A program made the position numbers and the translations under genes. 64,000 bases of DNA, from contig JAEUTP010000008.1 of NCBI GenBank assembly GCA_016787705.1, forward strand, positions 310,001 to 374,000, in the 5' to 3' direction. Under the pieces are notes generated by a model, which was not told where the DNA came from, ran no database searches, and worked only from the letters and a program-made list of their open reading frames with translations. This document shows, one piece after another, positions 1-10,000 of this stretch (positions within the stretch are counted from its first letter, which is position 1; the number at the start of each line of letters is the position of its first letter). The DNA comes from Bacteroidia bacterium. Lineage in GTDB: Bacteria > Bacteroidota > Bacteroidia > B-17B0 > Aurantibacillaceae.

Positions 1-1862
1 TGAGGCTGTTAGAAGAAAACAGTAAAGAGCTTTTTAACCAGATAAATTCAAACAACGATTCTTACATTGAAAAAGCAAATGCCGTTTATTTAAAAGCCTT
101 GAAAACGGTTGATTCAATTTTATCCGTGCTTTCTACACGTACTTTAAATTTTAACGAAAATGATACATCTTATCTACTGCCATATGGTTCTAAACGTATA
201 TTTTACTCTCCTAGCATAAAATATCATGCTAAAAGATTAGAGCGTTATATTAAAAGTAAAAGTTATGATCGTGTTGTAAATACAGATGATTATGAGAAAC
301 TTAGCGAAATAGAATTCAATGCAAAAGCGCAAATATTTTCAAAAACAATTATTGCCAATTTTCAAAAGAATATACAAGAAGAAATAAAAACAACTTACCG
401 TTATGTTGAATCAATACTTTTAAATTCTATTACTTTACGTTACGATCCACACTCAAATTATTTTACCGAAGAACAAAACCAGGAATTCAACACGCAATTA
501 TCTTCTCAGGTAGAATCTTTTGGTTTTTTCTTAGATGAGAATGAAGAAGGCATTATTACCATAGCCAATATTGAACCGGGTGGATCAGCATGGATGAGCA
601 ATGAAGTGAACGAAGGCGATGCTTTTATTTCTGTAAAAATAGGAAATGAAAAAGTGACTAACGAAGAATTAAATGCTTACGAGATACAAGATAAACTGGA
701 TAAAACCAAAGAAGATAAAATTTTACTGACCGTAAAAAAACAAAACGGATTAATTAAAACCGTAAAACTAATTAAGCAAAAAACAGCTTCGGTAGATAAT
801 AGTGTAAAAGGTTATGTACTTTCTTACAATGGTTTAAAAGTAGGTTATATTTCTTTACCAAGCTTTTACACCGATATGGAAGATCATAATTTGCCGGGTT
901 GTGCTAATGATGTAGCTAAAGAAATTTTAAAATTAGAGAACGATACGATCAAGGGATTGATCATTGACCTTAGAAACAATGGAGGCGGCTCAATGGGTGA
1001 GGCCATGAATTTAGCAGGCATTTTTATTGATGAAGGACCTCTGTTCATTATCAAAGAAAAAAACCGCAAACCATCGTTAGTTAAAGATATTAATCGAGGA
1101 TCCTTATATAAAAAACCGCTTTTGGTAATGATCAACGAAACAAGTGCATCTGCATCTGAATTGTTCAGCAACATTGTAAAAGATTATAACCTTGGTGTAA
1201 TAGTTGGTCAAACAAGTTATGGCAAAGGCACTGCGCAAAGTGTTTTGCCCCTGGATACCAATTTACTTTACACAAAAAATAAAGATGCAATAAAAAATAA
1301 TATCGATTTTATTAAGATCACCAATAGTAAATTTTATCGCTTAAACGGTTCTACACATCAGGGCAATGGCGTGGTGCCGGATATTATATTACCACCCACT
1401 CCCGGCTATGCCACAATAAAAGAAAATAAAGAGCTTTATTTTTTACCGCCAGATTCTATTGTAAAAAAAGTAGTTTACATACCCAATTCAAAATTAAACA
1501 CCCAACCACTGCAAAGTAATTCGGCCCAACGCATAGCTGCATCAAAAGATTTTAAACGCTATTTGCAGATCTCCGATTCGATAAATGATGTAATTAATAA
1601 AACTCAAAAAGTAGTTTTAAAATTTAAAGAATATAAAAAATTTAAAAAAGATACAGATGTTTTATATAATTCTCTTGAAAACGCTTTTGAGATTAATGCC
1701 AACAACATTAAATGTTTAAACAATACATTTGATCTTAAACTTGAGCAGGTAAATATTACGGCTAGAGAATTCAATTCTAAAATAATTCAGTCTATTCAAA
1801 AAGATATTTTTATTAATGAATCATTTAATATAATGAGTGACCTAATTAACCAAACACGTTAA
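1..1862 (+). CDS. Tail-specific (C-terminal processing) S41 protease, 5'-truncated by the window edge
   Basis: Periplasmic serine protease of the Prc/CtpA family. The frame is open from base 3 to the stop at 1862 and no convincing start lies inside; a TTG at 99 is only an internal leucine codon, so the true start is upstream of the window. About 620 residues are visible. A PDZ-like segment (roughly bases 510-780, with GIITIANIEPGGSA) precedes the S41 core (about 830-1400). The core has IIDLRNNGGGS, the SASASE serine motif (about 1145) and GKG lysine (about 1221); Ser and Lys are 25 residues apart, the same spacing as the E. coli Prc dyad. A ~150-residue basic tail follows, as in Prc-type members. 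The next gene starts 15 bp downstream, so they are probably co-transcribed. Family assignment is firm; substrates are unknown. Confidence 0.93.
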   Translation, partial: RLLEENSKELFNQINSNNDSYIEKANAVYLKALKTVDSILSVLSTRTLNFNENDTSYLLPYGSKRIFYSPSIKYHAKRLERYIKSKSYDRVVNTDDYEKLSEIEFNAKAQIFSKTIIANFQKNIQEEIKTTYRYVESILLNSITLRYDPHSNYFTEEQNQEFNTQLSSQVESFGFFLDENEEGIITIANIEPGGSAWMSNEVNEGDAFISVKIGNEKVTNEELNAYEIQDKLDKTKEDKILLTVKKQNGLIKTVKLIKQKTASVDNSVKGYVLSYNGLKVGYISLPSFYTDMEDHNLPGCANDVAKEILKLENDTIKGLIIDLRNNGGGSMGEAMNLAGIFIDEGPLFIIKEKNRKPSLVKDINRGSLYKKPLLVMINETSASASELFSNIVKDYNLGVIVGQTSYGKGTAQSVLPLDTNLLYTKNKDAIKNNIDFIKITNSKFYRLNGSTHQGNGVVPDIILPPTPGYATIKENKELYFLPPDSIVKKVVYIPNSKLNTQPLQSNSAQRIAASKDFKRYLQISDSINDVINKTQKVVLKFKEYKKFKKDTDVLYNSLENAFEINANNIKCLNNTFDLKLEQVNITAREFNSKIIQSIQKDIFINESFNIMSDLINQTR

Positions 1863-1877
1863 AATATATAAAAACCT

Positions 1878-2906
1878 ATGAAATCAATTTTAAAAACTAC
1901 TGCACTTATTATTCTGTTTTTTTCTTGTATTAATTTAAAATCGCAAACAGCGGTTCAATATATGGAAAAAATAAGTAAAGAATTCTCAAAGATCTCGGAA
2001 GAGACCTGGGACTATACACGCGCTGTAGCCCATGGAAAAAAAGCAAAACAAATAGAAAATCGCAGGCGTGATATGATCAACGCTAATCGTAGTGGTTTAA
2101 ATAAAATAAAAAACATGCAGCCATTTAATGGCGACGCTTCTTATCGTGATTCAACCGTTAGATATTTAGAATTAAGCTATGCTGTTTTAAACAACGATTA
2201 TTCTAAAATTGTTGATATGGAAGAGATCTCAGAGCAATCGTATGATGCCATGGAAGCGTATATGACTGCGCAGGAAAAAGCGAACGAAAAACTGGAAGCC
2301 GCTTTTGAAGTGGCAGCAAGAGGTCAGCGTGATTTTGCAAAAAACAATAACATTAATTTATTAGATAACGAAAGCAAGACCAACGAAAAATTAGAAAAAG
2401 CGAGTGATGTTTTTAAATTTTACAATAAAATCTATCTGATCTTTTTTAAACCTTATAAACAGGAAGTATATTTGATAGAAGCACAATCAAAAGGTGATAT
2501 CAACGCTATGAAGCAGAACCAGGAAGCCTTGGCTAAATTAGCTAAAGAAGCCAAAGAAAGCTTAAAAGATGTAAAGCCATATCAAAACAATACAACATTA
2601 AAAGCAAGTGCTACAGATGTGTTGGATTTTTATATTTATGAATCAGGAAAAATTTCTTCACTGATAGATTTTTATTTGAAAAAAGAAAAATTTGACAAAT
2701 TAAAAACAGCCATGGATAAAAAAGGCCAAAAGGCAAGTAACGAAGAGATAAATGAATTTAACGCCGCGGTTAATGATTTTAATAAAGCAGGTGCTGATTA
2801 CAATAACGTTAACAACGACCTGAATAAAAAACGTGCTGATTTTTTAAATACCTGGAACAATTCAGTTTCGAAATTTTTAGACAGAAATGTTTCTAAAAAG
2901 AAATAA
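1878..2906 (+). CDS. Secreted helical protein, LIC11966-like surface protein family (tentative)
   Basis: 342 aa with an N-terminal signal peptide (Lys then a hydrophobic run ending near SCINLKSQ; the Cys could be a lipobox but fits poorly). The rest is almost entirely charged, Ala/Lys/Glu-rich predicted helix with no catalytic motif that I can see. The segment around residues 30-60 (ETWDYTRAVAHGKKA) resembles what I remember of proteins named LIC11966 family surface protein; this is from memory and unverified. It sits between the S41 protease (15 bp gap) and the nitrilase (1-bp TAATG overlap), so it may be part of the same envelope operon, perhaps a partner or substrate of the protease. Function unknown. 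Confidence 0.8.
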   Translation: MKSILKTTALIILFFSCINLKSQTAVQYMEKISKEFSKISEETWDYTRAVAHGKKAKQIENRRRDMINANRSGLNKIKNMQPFNGDASYRDSTVRYLELSYAVLNNDYSKIVDMEEISEQSYDAMEAYMTAQEKANEKLEAAFEVAARGQRDFAKNNNINLLDNESKTNEKLEKASDVFKFYNKIYLIFFKPYKQEVYLIEAQSKGDINAMKQNQEALAKLAKEAKESLKDVKPYQNNTTLKASATDVLDFYIYESGKISSLIDFYLKKEKFDKLKTAMDKKGQKASNEEINEFNAAVNDFNKAGADYNNVNNDLNKKRADFLNTWNNSVSKFLDRNVSKKK

Positions 2907-3685
2907 TGAAAGTTACAATCATACAAACGCATTTGTTTTGGGAAGACAGGAAAAAAAATCTATCTCATTTTGATGCATTACTTGATAAACTAAAAGGACC
3001 AACAGATCTTATTATTTTGCCGGAAATGTTTACTACCGGCTTTAGCATGGATCCTGCAAAGGTGGCAGAAGATCATTTAACTGTGACTTACAAATGGCTT
3101 CAACAAAAAGCAAAAGAAAAAAATGCTGTGTTTTGTGGAAGCGTTGCAATTAAAGATACAGGCAAATTTTATAATCGTTTGCATTGGATAGAGCCAAACG
3201 GTAATTCATCTTTTTACGACAAGCGCCATTTATTTCGCATGGCAAAAGAAGACGAAAAATACACAGCCGGAAATAAAAAAATAATAAAACAAATTAAAGA
3301 GTGGAACATTATGCCGCTGGTGTGTTACGATCTTCGCTTTCCGGTTTGGAGCAGAAATTTTAAAGATCATCAACCACAATATGATGTTTTAATTTATGTT
3401 GCCAACTGGCCTGAAGTGCGCAGTTATCCCTGGAAACAGTTACTAATTGCGCGTGCCATCGAAAACCAATGTTATGTTATTGGCCTTAATCGTGTTGGCA
3501 AAGATGGTAACGATTACAATCATTCCGGTGATAGCATGATCATTAATCCGCGTGGAGAGGTCATCAATCAGCCAAAAGCAAACGAAGAAAACATGGAAAC
3601 AATTACTTTAGATAAAACTTATCTTGAAGATTTTAGAAAATTATTTCCTGTTGGTTTGGATGCAGATGATTTTGAACTAAAATGA
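2906..3685 (+). CDS. Carbon-nitrogen hydrolase, omega-amidase (YafV/NIT2-like)
   Basis: 259 aa, the normal length for a single-domain nitrilase-superfamily amidase. The catalytic triad is visible: Glu40 in LPEMFTTGF, Lys106 in DKRHLF and Cys140 in LVCYDLRFP. These flanking sequences are typical of the omega-amidase branch that hydrolyses alpha-ketoglutaramate or alpha-ketosuccinamate, a clean-up step after glutamine transaminases. No signal peptide, so cytoplasmic. Its start codon overlaps the upstream stop (TAATG) and its stop overlaps the downstream ATG (ATGA), indicating translational coupling in a plus-strand operon. Superfamily certain; substrate inferred from family resemblance. Confidence 0.9.
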   Translation: MKVTIIQTHLFWEDRKKNLSHFDALLDKLKGPTDLIILPEMFTTGFSMDPAKVAEDHLTVTYKWLQQKAKEKNAVFCGSVAIKDTGKFYNRLHWIEPNGNSSFYDKRHLFRMAKEDEKYTAGNKKIIKQIKEWNIMPLVCYDLRFPVWSRNFKDHQPQYDVLIYVANWPEVRSYPWKQLLIARAIENQCYVIGLNRVGKDGNDYNHSGDSMIINPRGEVINQPKANEENMETITLDKTYLEDFRKLFPVGLDADDFELK

Positions 3686-5715
3686 TACTTAAAATACAAC
3701 AATTGAAACTAAAAAAAACATTCATTACTTTAATTTGCTTTTTATTTAGCGTCTACTCGCAGGCACAATTTAACAGTAAATTGGCAGATAGTTTAACTCG
3801 AAAACTTGCAACACTAGGCCAGGATACTAACCGAATTAAATGTTTGAACGAATTGGCTTTTACCTTTAAATATGCCGATCCTGACTTGGCTGAAAAGTAT
3901 TGCAACGAAGCTCTTCCATTAGCTGAAAAACTAAAATTTTACCGGGGTGTAGCTTTCGCAAACAAAGTAAAAGGAATTCTTTTTGATGAAAACGGCAATT
4001 ATCCCGAATCAATAAACGCCTACATGCGATCACTGACAGCTTCTAAAAAAATAAATGATAAAATGGCCACTGCCAGAACAGAGGCAAATATTGGCATTGT
4101 TTTAAGAAAGTTGAAAAGAGACAAAGAAGCTATAAGTTATTTTAAAAGATCGTATGCATTTTTCTTAAACAAACAGGCAACATATGAAATGGTTGTTCAA
4201 ATGAATATTGGCATTTGTTACATGAATTTAAAACAAGCAGATAGCGCGCTTGCTTACACAAAGAATGCATATAATATTATGATACTAAATGATTTAAGTG
4301 ACCCTAATGTTTACGGCAACCTTGGCCTGGCTTATTCTACAAAAAAAGATTATAAGCAAGCGGAAATGCTTATAAAAAAGTGCCTCGAAATGAAAAGAAG
4401 CGATAGTAAAGACGCCAGTTCTATTGCAGTTTGGTGTGAGAATCTGGCGCAAGTTTATATTCACCAAAACAAAAGAGATGAAGCTATAAAATTATTAGAA
4501 GAAGCTATATCCCTATTTGGTGAAAACAAATATAAATACGAAGCAACGTTTACATACGATCTTATTGTACAGACCTTGGAAAAAAATAACGATCCTAAAA
4601 ACGCATTAAAGTATTATAAAATATTATCTCAAATAAAAGATTCCATTTATAATTCAGAAAACTCGAAACAAATAAATGATGTAAAAGAAAAATACGAAAC
4701 TGAAAAAAAAGAAAATGAAATAAAGCTGCTAACAGCCGATAAAGCAACACAAGAAGAAACGCTTAAAAAAAACAAGGCCATTATTTATTCAGGCACAATT
4801 TTATCTCTGCTATTGATCATTTTTGCCATTTTTATTTTTAGAAGTAACCGCCAAAAACAAAAAACAAACAAAGAACTCATTTCAAAAAACACATTGATTG
4901 AAACTCAGAAAAAAGAAGTAGAAGCACAAAAAGAAATAGTTGAAGAAAAACAAAAAGAGATCCTGGATAGTATCAGTTATACCAAACGCTTGCAACAAGC
5001 CATTTTACCTTCAAATAGCAGTATCAAAAAACTACTGCCAACATCATTTATTTATTACCAGCCAAAAGACATTGTTGCCGGTGATTTTTACTGGATGGAA
5101 GTTGTAGATGATAACATTTTAATAGCAGCAGCAGATTGTACCGGGCATGGTGTGCCGGGTGCAATGGTAAGTGTTGTTTGCAGCAACGCTTTAAATAGAA
5201 CAGTAAAAGAATTAAAAATAACCGAACCCGGAAAAATACTGGATAAAGTGCGTGAGCTGGTTATTGAGACCTTTGAAAAAAGTGAAAGTGAAGTAAAAGA
5301 CGGCATGGATATTTCTTTGATCTCTATCAGTAAAAATAATTCAGCAGGCAATAAAATCACCGCACAATGGGCAGGGGCCAATAATCCGCTTTGGTATTTT
5401 AGTAATTCGGAAATGAACGAAATAAAAGCTAATAAACAACCCATCGGCAAAACAGATCTACCTTCACCGTTTACAACTCATACCATTTCACTTAATAAAG
5501 GCGACAAAGTTTATCTTTTTACCGATGGGTATGCCGACCAGTTTGGCGGGCCAAAAGGAAAAAAATTCAAATACAAACAGCTGCAGGAATTATTAACTGC
5601 CAACAACGAAAAATCAGTTTCAGATCTTAAAGATATTTTAAAAAACAGTTTCGAAAACTGGCGTGGTACGCTCGAGCAGGTAGACGATGTGTGTATACTT
5701 GGTATTGAAATTTAA
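3682..5715 (+). CDS. TPR sensor with SpoIIE-type PPM phosphatase output
   Basis: 677 aa. Signal peptide to about residue 29 (YSQAQ), then about six TPR repeats (30-340) on the outside of the inner membrane, a single transmembrane helix near 365-385, a Lys/Glu/Gln-rich coiled-coil linker, the DSISYTKRLQQAILPS junction and a SpoIIE-type Ser/Thr phosphatase domain (about 440-677). Metal-ligand motifs are intact: AGDFYW, AADCTGHGVPG, GMDISLI, FTDGYADQ and the terminal DD. In Bacteroidota such proteins are common sensory phosphatases, presumably acting on [23 protein letters not shown] proteins; no partner kinase is seen here. Overlaps the upstream amidase by 4 bp. A shorter paralogue without the phosphatase lies at 42468-43949. 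Confidence 0.92.
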   Translation: MILKIQQLKLKKTFITLICFLFSVYSQAQFNSKLADSLTRKLATLGQDTNRIKCLNELAFTFKYADPDLAEKYCNEALPLAEKLKFYRGVAFANKVKGILFDENGNYPESINAYMRSLTASKKINDKMATARTEANIGIVLRKLKRDKEAISYFKRSYAFFLNKQATYEMVVQMNIGICYMNLKQADSALAYTKNAYNIMILNDLSDPNVYGNLGLAYSTKKDYKQAEMLIKKCLEMKRSDSKDASSIAVWCENLAQVYIHQNKRDEAIKLLEEAISLFGENKYKYEATFTYDLIVQTLEKNNDPKNALKYYKILSQIKDSIYNSENSKQINDVKEKYETEKKENEIKLLTADKATQEETLKKNKAIIYSGTILSLLLIIFAIFIFRSNRQKQKTNKELISKNTLIETQKKEVEAQKEIVEEKQKEILDSISYTKRLQQAILPSNSSIKKLLPTSFIYYQPKDIVAGDFYWMEVVDDNILIAAADCTGHGVPGAMVSVVCSNALNRTVKELKITEPGKILDKVRELVIETFEKSESEVKDGMDISLISISKNNSAGNKITAQWAGANNPLWYFSNSEMNEIKANKQPIGKTDLPSPFTTHTISLNKGDKVYLFTDGYADQFGGPKGKKFKYKQLQELLTANNEKSVSDLKDILKNSFENWRGTLEQVDDVCILGIEI

Positions 5716-5720
5716 ACTAA

Positions 5721-6485
5721 TTAAACATTTATACCACCACTCACTTCAATGCGCTGGCCATTTATCCATTTCGCATCTTCAGAACATAAAAAAGCAACAA
5801 CGCTTCCAATATCATCAGCCTGCCCCACTCTGCCTAAAGGAGATAAATTACTGAGAGCAGTTTTTAACTGAGGATTATTTCTGATAGTTGCATTATTAAA
5901 ATCAGTTTCTACCGGCCCAGGTGCAACAACATTAGCGTTTATACCACGCGCGCCTAATTCCTTAGCTAAATATTTGGTAAATACCTCTATTCCACCTTTC
6001 ATAGAAGCATAAATAGAGTATCCTGGGTTAGTAAAACGTGTAGTGCCTGTAGATAGATTAATGATCCTTGCACCATCATTTAAAATTGGCAAGCTTTTTT
6101 GCGTTAAAAAATAAACGCCTTTAAAATGCACATTTAAAAATTCATCAAAATCTTTTTCGGTTGCAGTTGTAAAAGGAATACTGCCACCCATTCCGGCATT
6201 ATTAATAAGGAAATCAAATTTCTCTGCATTGAATTTTTCTTTTAATGTTGTTTTTACTGAAACAATAAATTTATCTAAACCCGAAAGATCTTTTAATTCT
6301 AATTGTAATGCCGCGCATTTTCCACCCGCCTCTTCAACTAATTTAATTGTATTATCTGCTTCAGCTTTATTTCCGGCATATGTAATTATTACATTATGTC
6401 CTTTTCTAGCAAGGCTTATTGCCATATCTCTTCCAAGTCCGCGGCTTCCACCGGTAACAAGTGCAATTTTGTGTGTATTTTCCAT
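5721..6485 (-). CDS. SDR-family NAD(P)-dependent oxidoreductase
   Basis: 254 aa classical short-chain dehydrogenase. Cofactor motif TGGSRGLG at residues 11-18, NNAG at 95-98, catalytic Ser145 and YASMK (Tyr159, Lys163), and the PG-PVETDF segment after the active site. Arg at 15 in the glycine loop suggests NADP(H). C-terminal WINGQRIEVSGGINV is typical of the FabG-like branch, but there is no evidence for a fatty-acid role; the substrate is unknown. It is convergent with the phosphatase gene (5 bp apart) and lies 81 bp downstream of a small AraC-type regulator on the same strand, which may control it. Confidence 0.93.
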   Translation of the reverse strand: MENTHKIALVTGGSRGLGRDMAISLARKGHNVIITYAGNKAEADNTIKLVEEAGGKCAALQLELKDLSGLDKFIVSVKTTLKEKFNAEKFDFLINNAGMGGSIPFTTATEKDFDEFLNVHFKGVYFLTQKSLPILNDGARIINLSTGTTRFTNPGYSIYASMKGGIEVFTKYLAKELGARGINANVVAPGPVETDFNNATIRNNPQLKTALSNLSPLGRVGQADDIGSVVAFLCSEDAKWINGQRIEVSGGINV

Positions 6486-6505
6486 ACGTTTTGTTTTTTA
6501 CGATA

Positions 6506-6513
6506 CAAAGGTA
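6506..6513 (-). promoter_or_regulatory. -7 promoter element for the SDR gene
   Basis: The minus strand reads TACCTTTG, an exact match to the Bacteroidota -7 consensus TAnnTTTG, about 20 bp upstream of the SDR start. A clear TTTG -33 element at the preferred spacing is not evident; a T-rich run lies upstream. It suggests the SDR can be transcribed separately from the AraC gene. Confidence 0.5.
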
Positions 6514-6566
6514 TGCACAGTTTGAATCAAAAAATGGTGAGAGATACAGAATAAATGGTGACAGCT

Positions 6567-6962
6567 TCAGATTTTATCTGAATTTTGAATGCGAAATTGT
6601 TTTGGTGTCATCCCAACAAAATGCTTAAAGAACTTTGTGAAGTTAGAAGGATCATAGGTCAGCTGAATAGCAATTTCTTTAATAGACGCGCGGCTTTCCA
6701 AAAGCATTTCTTTAGAAACCTTTACCAAGCGCTCTTCAAATAAGCTGCAGCTTGAACGGCCTGTAACTTCTTTTACCGTATTGCTTAAGTGCGTAGGATG
6801 AATGTGTAACATATCTGCAAACTCAGCTATTTCGAGCACTCTATCTTCTGTACCCTGCTTTAAGGCAGCTACATAATTATCCAGCTTTTGTATATAATCT
6901 GTTACTATCTCCTTCTGCCTAAGAGATACAGCCTTTTTTTCTTTAGTAATAACGCCCTGCAT
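6567..6962 (-). CDS. Small AraC-family transcriptional regulator (DNA-binding domain only)
   Basis: 131 aa containing the two helix-turn-helix motifs of an AraC/XylS DNA-binding domain: ADMLHIHPTHLSNTVKEVTG (first HTH) and the signature IKEIAIQLTYDPSNFTKFFKHFVGMTPKQFR (about residues 96-128, given here in part as IAIQLTYDPSNFTKFF). Full-length AraC regulators are usually 250-300 aa; here the effector-binding domain is missing and only ~35 residues precede the first HTH. The frame upstream of the ATG offers no sensor domain, so this is a minimal regulator or the remnant of one. Lies directly upstream of the SDR gene on the same strand, its likely target. Confidence 0.88.
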   Translation of the reverse strand: MQGVITKEKKAVSLRQKEIVTDYIQKLDNYVAALKQGTEDRVLEIAEFADMLHIHPTHLSNTVKEVTGRSSCSLFEERLVKVSKEMLLESRASIKEIAIQLTYDPSNFTKFFKHFVGMTPKQFRIQNSDKI

Positions 6963-7010
6963 ATGAATATCATAAAATTAAACAAAAATCATTTGTCATC
7001 TCTTCTTCTA

Positions 7011-7040
7011 TTGCCAAAAACCCTTAAAATGGTATCTTTG
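7011..7040 (+). promoter_or_regulatory. Promoter of leuS (TTG - 19 bp - TATCTTTG)
   Basis: TATCTTTG at 7033-7040 matches the Bacteroidota -7 consensus TAnnTTTG, with TTG at 7011-7013 placed 19 bp upstream, the usual -33/-7 spacing. It predicts a transcript start near 7046 and a 5' leader of about 45 nt before the leuS ATG. Confidence 0.65.
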
Positions 7041-7090
7041 TTGACTATTTATTTAATACTAAAGTTAAATAATAAGTGTTTTTAAATTAC

Positions 7091-10000
7091 ATGGAATACA
7101 ATTTTACCGAGATAGAAAAAAAGTGGCAAAAGTATTGGGCTACTCATAAAACATTTAAAGCAGAAGATGCCTCAGCAAAACCAAAATATTATGTACTGGA
7201 TATGTTCCCATATCCATCGGGCGCAGGCTTACATGTGGGCCATCCATTAGGTTATATTGCCTCTGATATTATGGCGCGTTACAAACGCCACAAAGGCTTT
7301 AATGTATTGCATCCAATGGGTTACGATTCTTTCGGTTTACCGGCAGAACAATACGCCATACAAACAGGGCAACATCCAAAAATTACCACAGAGCAAAACA
7401 TTAACCGCTACCGTGAGCAAATGGATAAGATCGGTTTTAGTTTTGACTGGGACCGTGAAGTAAGAACATCAGACCCTGAATATTATAAATGGACACAATG
7501 GATCTTCATTCAAATATTTAATTCGTGGTACAATAAAAGTTCAGATAAGGCAGAAAATATTTCTACGCTTATAAAAGAATTTGAAGCAAACGGAAACAGC
7601 AAAGTAAATGCCGTTTGCGATGATGATACAAAACAATTTTCTGCGGCAAACTGGAAAGCGTTCTCCGAAAAGGAGAAGTCAGATGCATTAATGCATTACC
7701 GTATTGCTTATTTGGGTGAAGCGTATGTAAACTGGTGCCCGGCATTAGGAACCGTTTTAGCGAACGATGAAGTAAAAGACGGGGTAAGCGAACGCGGCGG
7801 TCATCCTGTTGAAAGAAAATTAATGAAACAATGGAGCATGCGTATTACCGCTTATGCACAACGTTTGTTAGATGGTCTGGATACTTTGGATTGGACGGAG
7901 AGCTTAAAAGAATCGCAAAGGTATTGGATAGGAAGAAGCGAAGGAACGAGTTTGAAATTTAGCCTCATCCAGCCTCATCCTAAATCCTTCTCCAAAGGAG
8001 AAGGACTTCAAAGTGATGAAAATTTAAATGTTGTGGAAGAAGAAGCAGAACGTTATTGGAAAACAGCCAATCCTGCTACATATGATCTTTTAAAAAAATT
8101 TGCGCGTGAAAACAAACAACCGCTTACAGAATCAGAAGATACACTTTGGCAAGCTATACGCAACCGCCAATTGGGCCCAAAATTCAGGAGACAGCATCCT
8201 ATTCATTCTTACATCGCTGATTTTATCTCTTTAGAAAATAAATTAATAATTGAAGTTGATGGTGAAGTTCATAATGATAGAAAAGAATACGATGATAACA
8301 GGACCGCAGCATTAAATGAATTAGGATTTAAAGTAATCCGTTTTTCAAACAAAGAAGTAGAAAACGATCTTGGTAATGTTCTGCAAAAAATTAAGGCGGA
8401 ATTAAAATCAAACTCTTCAGCCCCTTCTCCTTTGGAGAAGGCGGGGGATGAGGCCGACTACATCGAGGTTTTCACCACACGCCCTGATACCATTTTTGGT
8501 GTTTCATTCGTAACATTAGCGCCAGAGCACGACCTTGTTCCAACACTAACAACTGCAGAAAATAAAGCGGCTGTTGAAGAGTATGTTACTAAATCGAAGA
8601 ACAGAAGCGAAAGAGAAAGACAAGCGGATGTAACAAAAATTTCGGGTGTGTTTACAGGTTCTTATGTTGAGCATCCATTTACAGGAAAACAAATTCCAAT
8701 TTGGGTGGGCGATTATGTGTTGGCGGGTTATGGTACTGGTGCTGTAATGGCAGTACCGGCGCATGATGAGCGCGATCATAAATTTGCAAAACATTTTGGC
8801 TTGGGCTTGCCACAGGTAATTACCCCAACCAAAGAGCACGATTTTGATAAAGATGCCTGGGGCGAGAAAGAAGGAAAATTAATTAACTCTGATTTTTTAA
8901 ATGGATTAGATGTGAAGGCTGCCTTTAAAAAAGCCATAGAAGAAATTGAGAAAAAAAATATTGGTAAAGGAAAGACCAATTACCGTTTGCGCGATGCAGT
9001 GTTTGGCCGCCAGCGCTATTGGGGCGAGCCAATACCTATTTATTACAAAGATGGAATACCTTATGCCTTAAAAGATTCTGAGTTACCATTAGTATTACCC
9101 GAAGTAGATAAATATTTACCTACTGAAGATGGTGAGCCACCTTTGGCGCGTGCTAAAGACTGGAAATATCGCCCTTTGTCCTCCTCTGGAGGAGGTGGCG
9201 CGAAAGCGACGGAGGAGGCTTATGAGTACGAGCTAAGCACCATGCCGGGCTGGGCAGGTAGCAGCTGGTATTTTTTACGTTATATGGATGCACACAACAG
9301 TAAGCAGTTTGTGAGTAAGCAGTTGGCAGAGTATTGGCACAACGTTGATCTTTATATTGGCGGTAGTGAACATGCCACCGGCCATTTATTGTACGTACGC
9401 TTCTGGACAAAATTCTTAAAAGACCTCGGCTATATTAATATTGATGAGCCTGCACAAAAATTAATTAACCAGGGGATGATACAGGGTAGAAGTAATTTTG
9501 TTTATAGATTTGATTTTCAACCTAAATTAGCATCCGAAATAATTGTAGAATCAGTAGATGGTAAATCAACGCCTGAAGGTATTAAACATGCATACGAAGA
9601 AACCGTTTCTGATGTTTTCTATTATACAGTTGAAAACATGCCTTCAATATTTTTCTCATTATCACATTATACAGATTATTCAAAAGGAATTTTAAATAAA
9701 AAAGCACTAATTGAAATAATAAAAGAAAAATTCTCATTCGTTAATGAAATATTGAAAAAATATGGTACCGAAATCGATGAAGATTCAGTTAAATTATCTG
9801 CAATAAATGTTGATGTGAATATTGTTAATAATGACATTTTAGACATAGAAGATTTCCGTTCTTGGAGAGAATATTACAAGAATGCGGAATTTGTTCCAGA
9901 AAATGATGGTAAATATATTTGTGGTTGGGAAATAGAAAAAATGTCTAAATCAAAATGGAATGTTGTTTCTCCTGATGATATTGGAATAAAATTTGGTGCA

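Noticed and set aside
99..1862. TTG at 99 as the start of the S41 protease
   Set aside because: The frame is open to the window edge with plausible protein sequence, and the conserved N-terminal part is missing, so the gene is truncated by the window.
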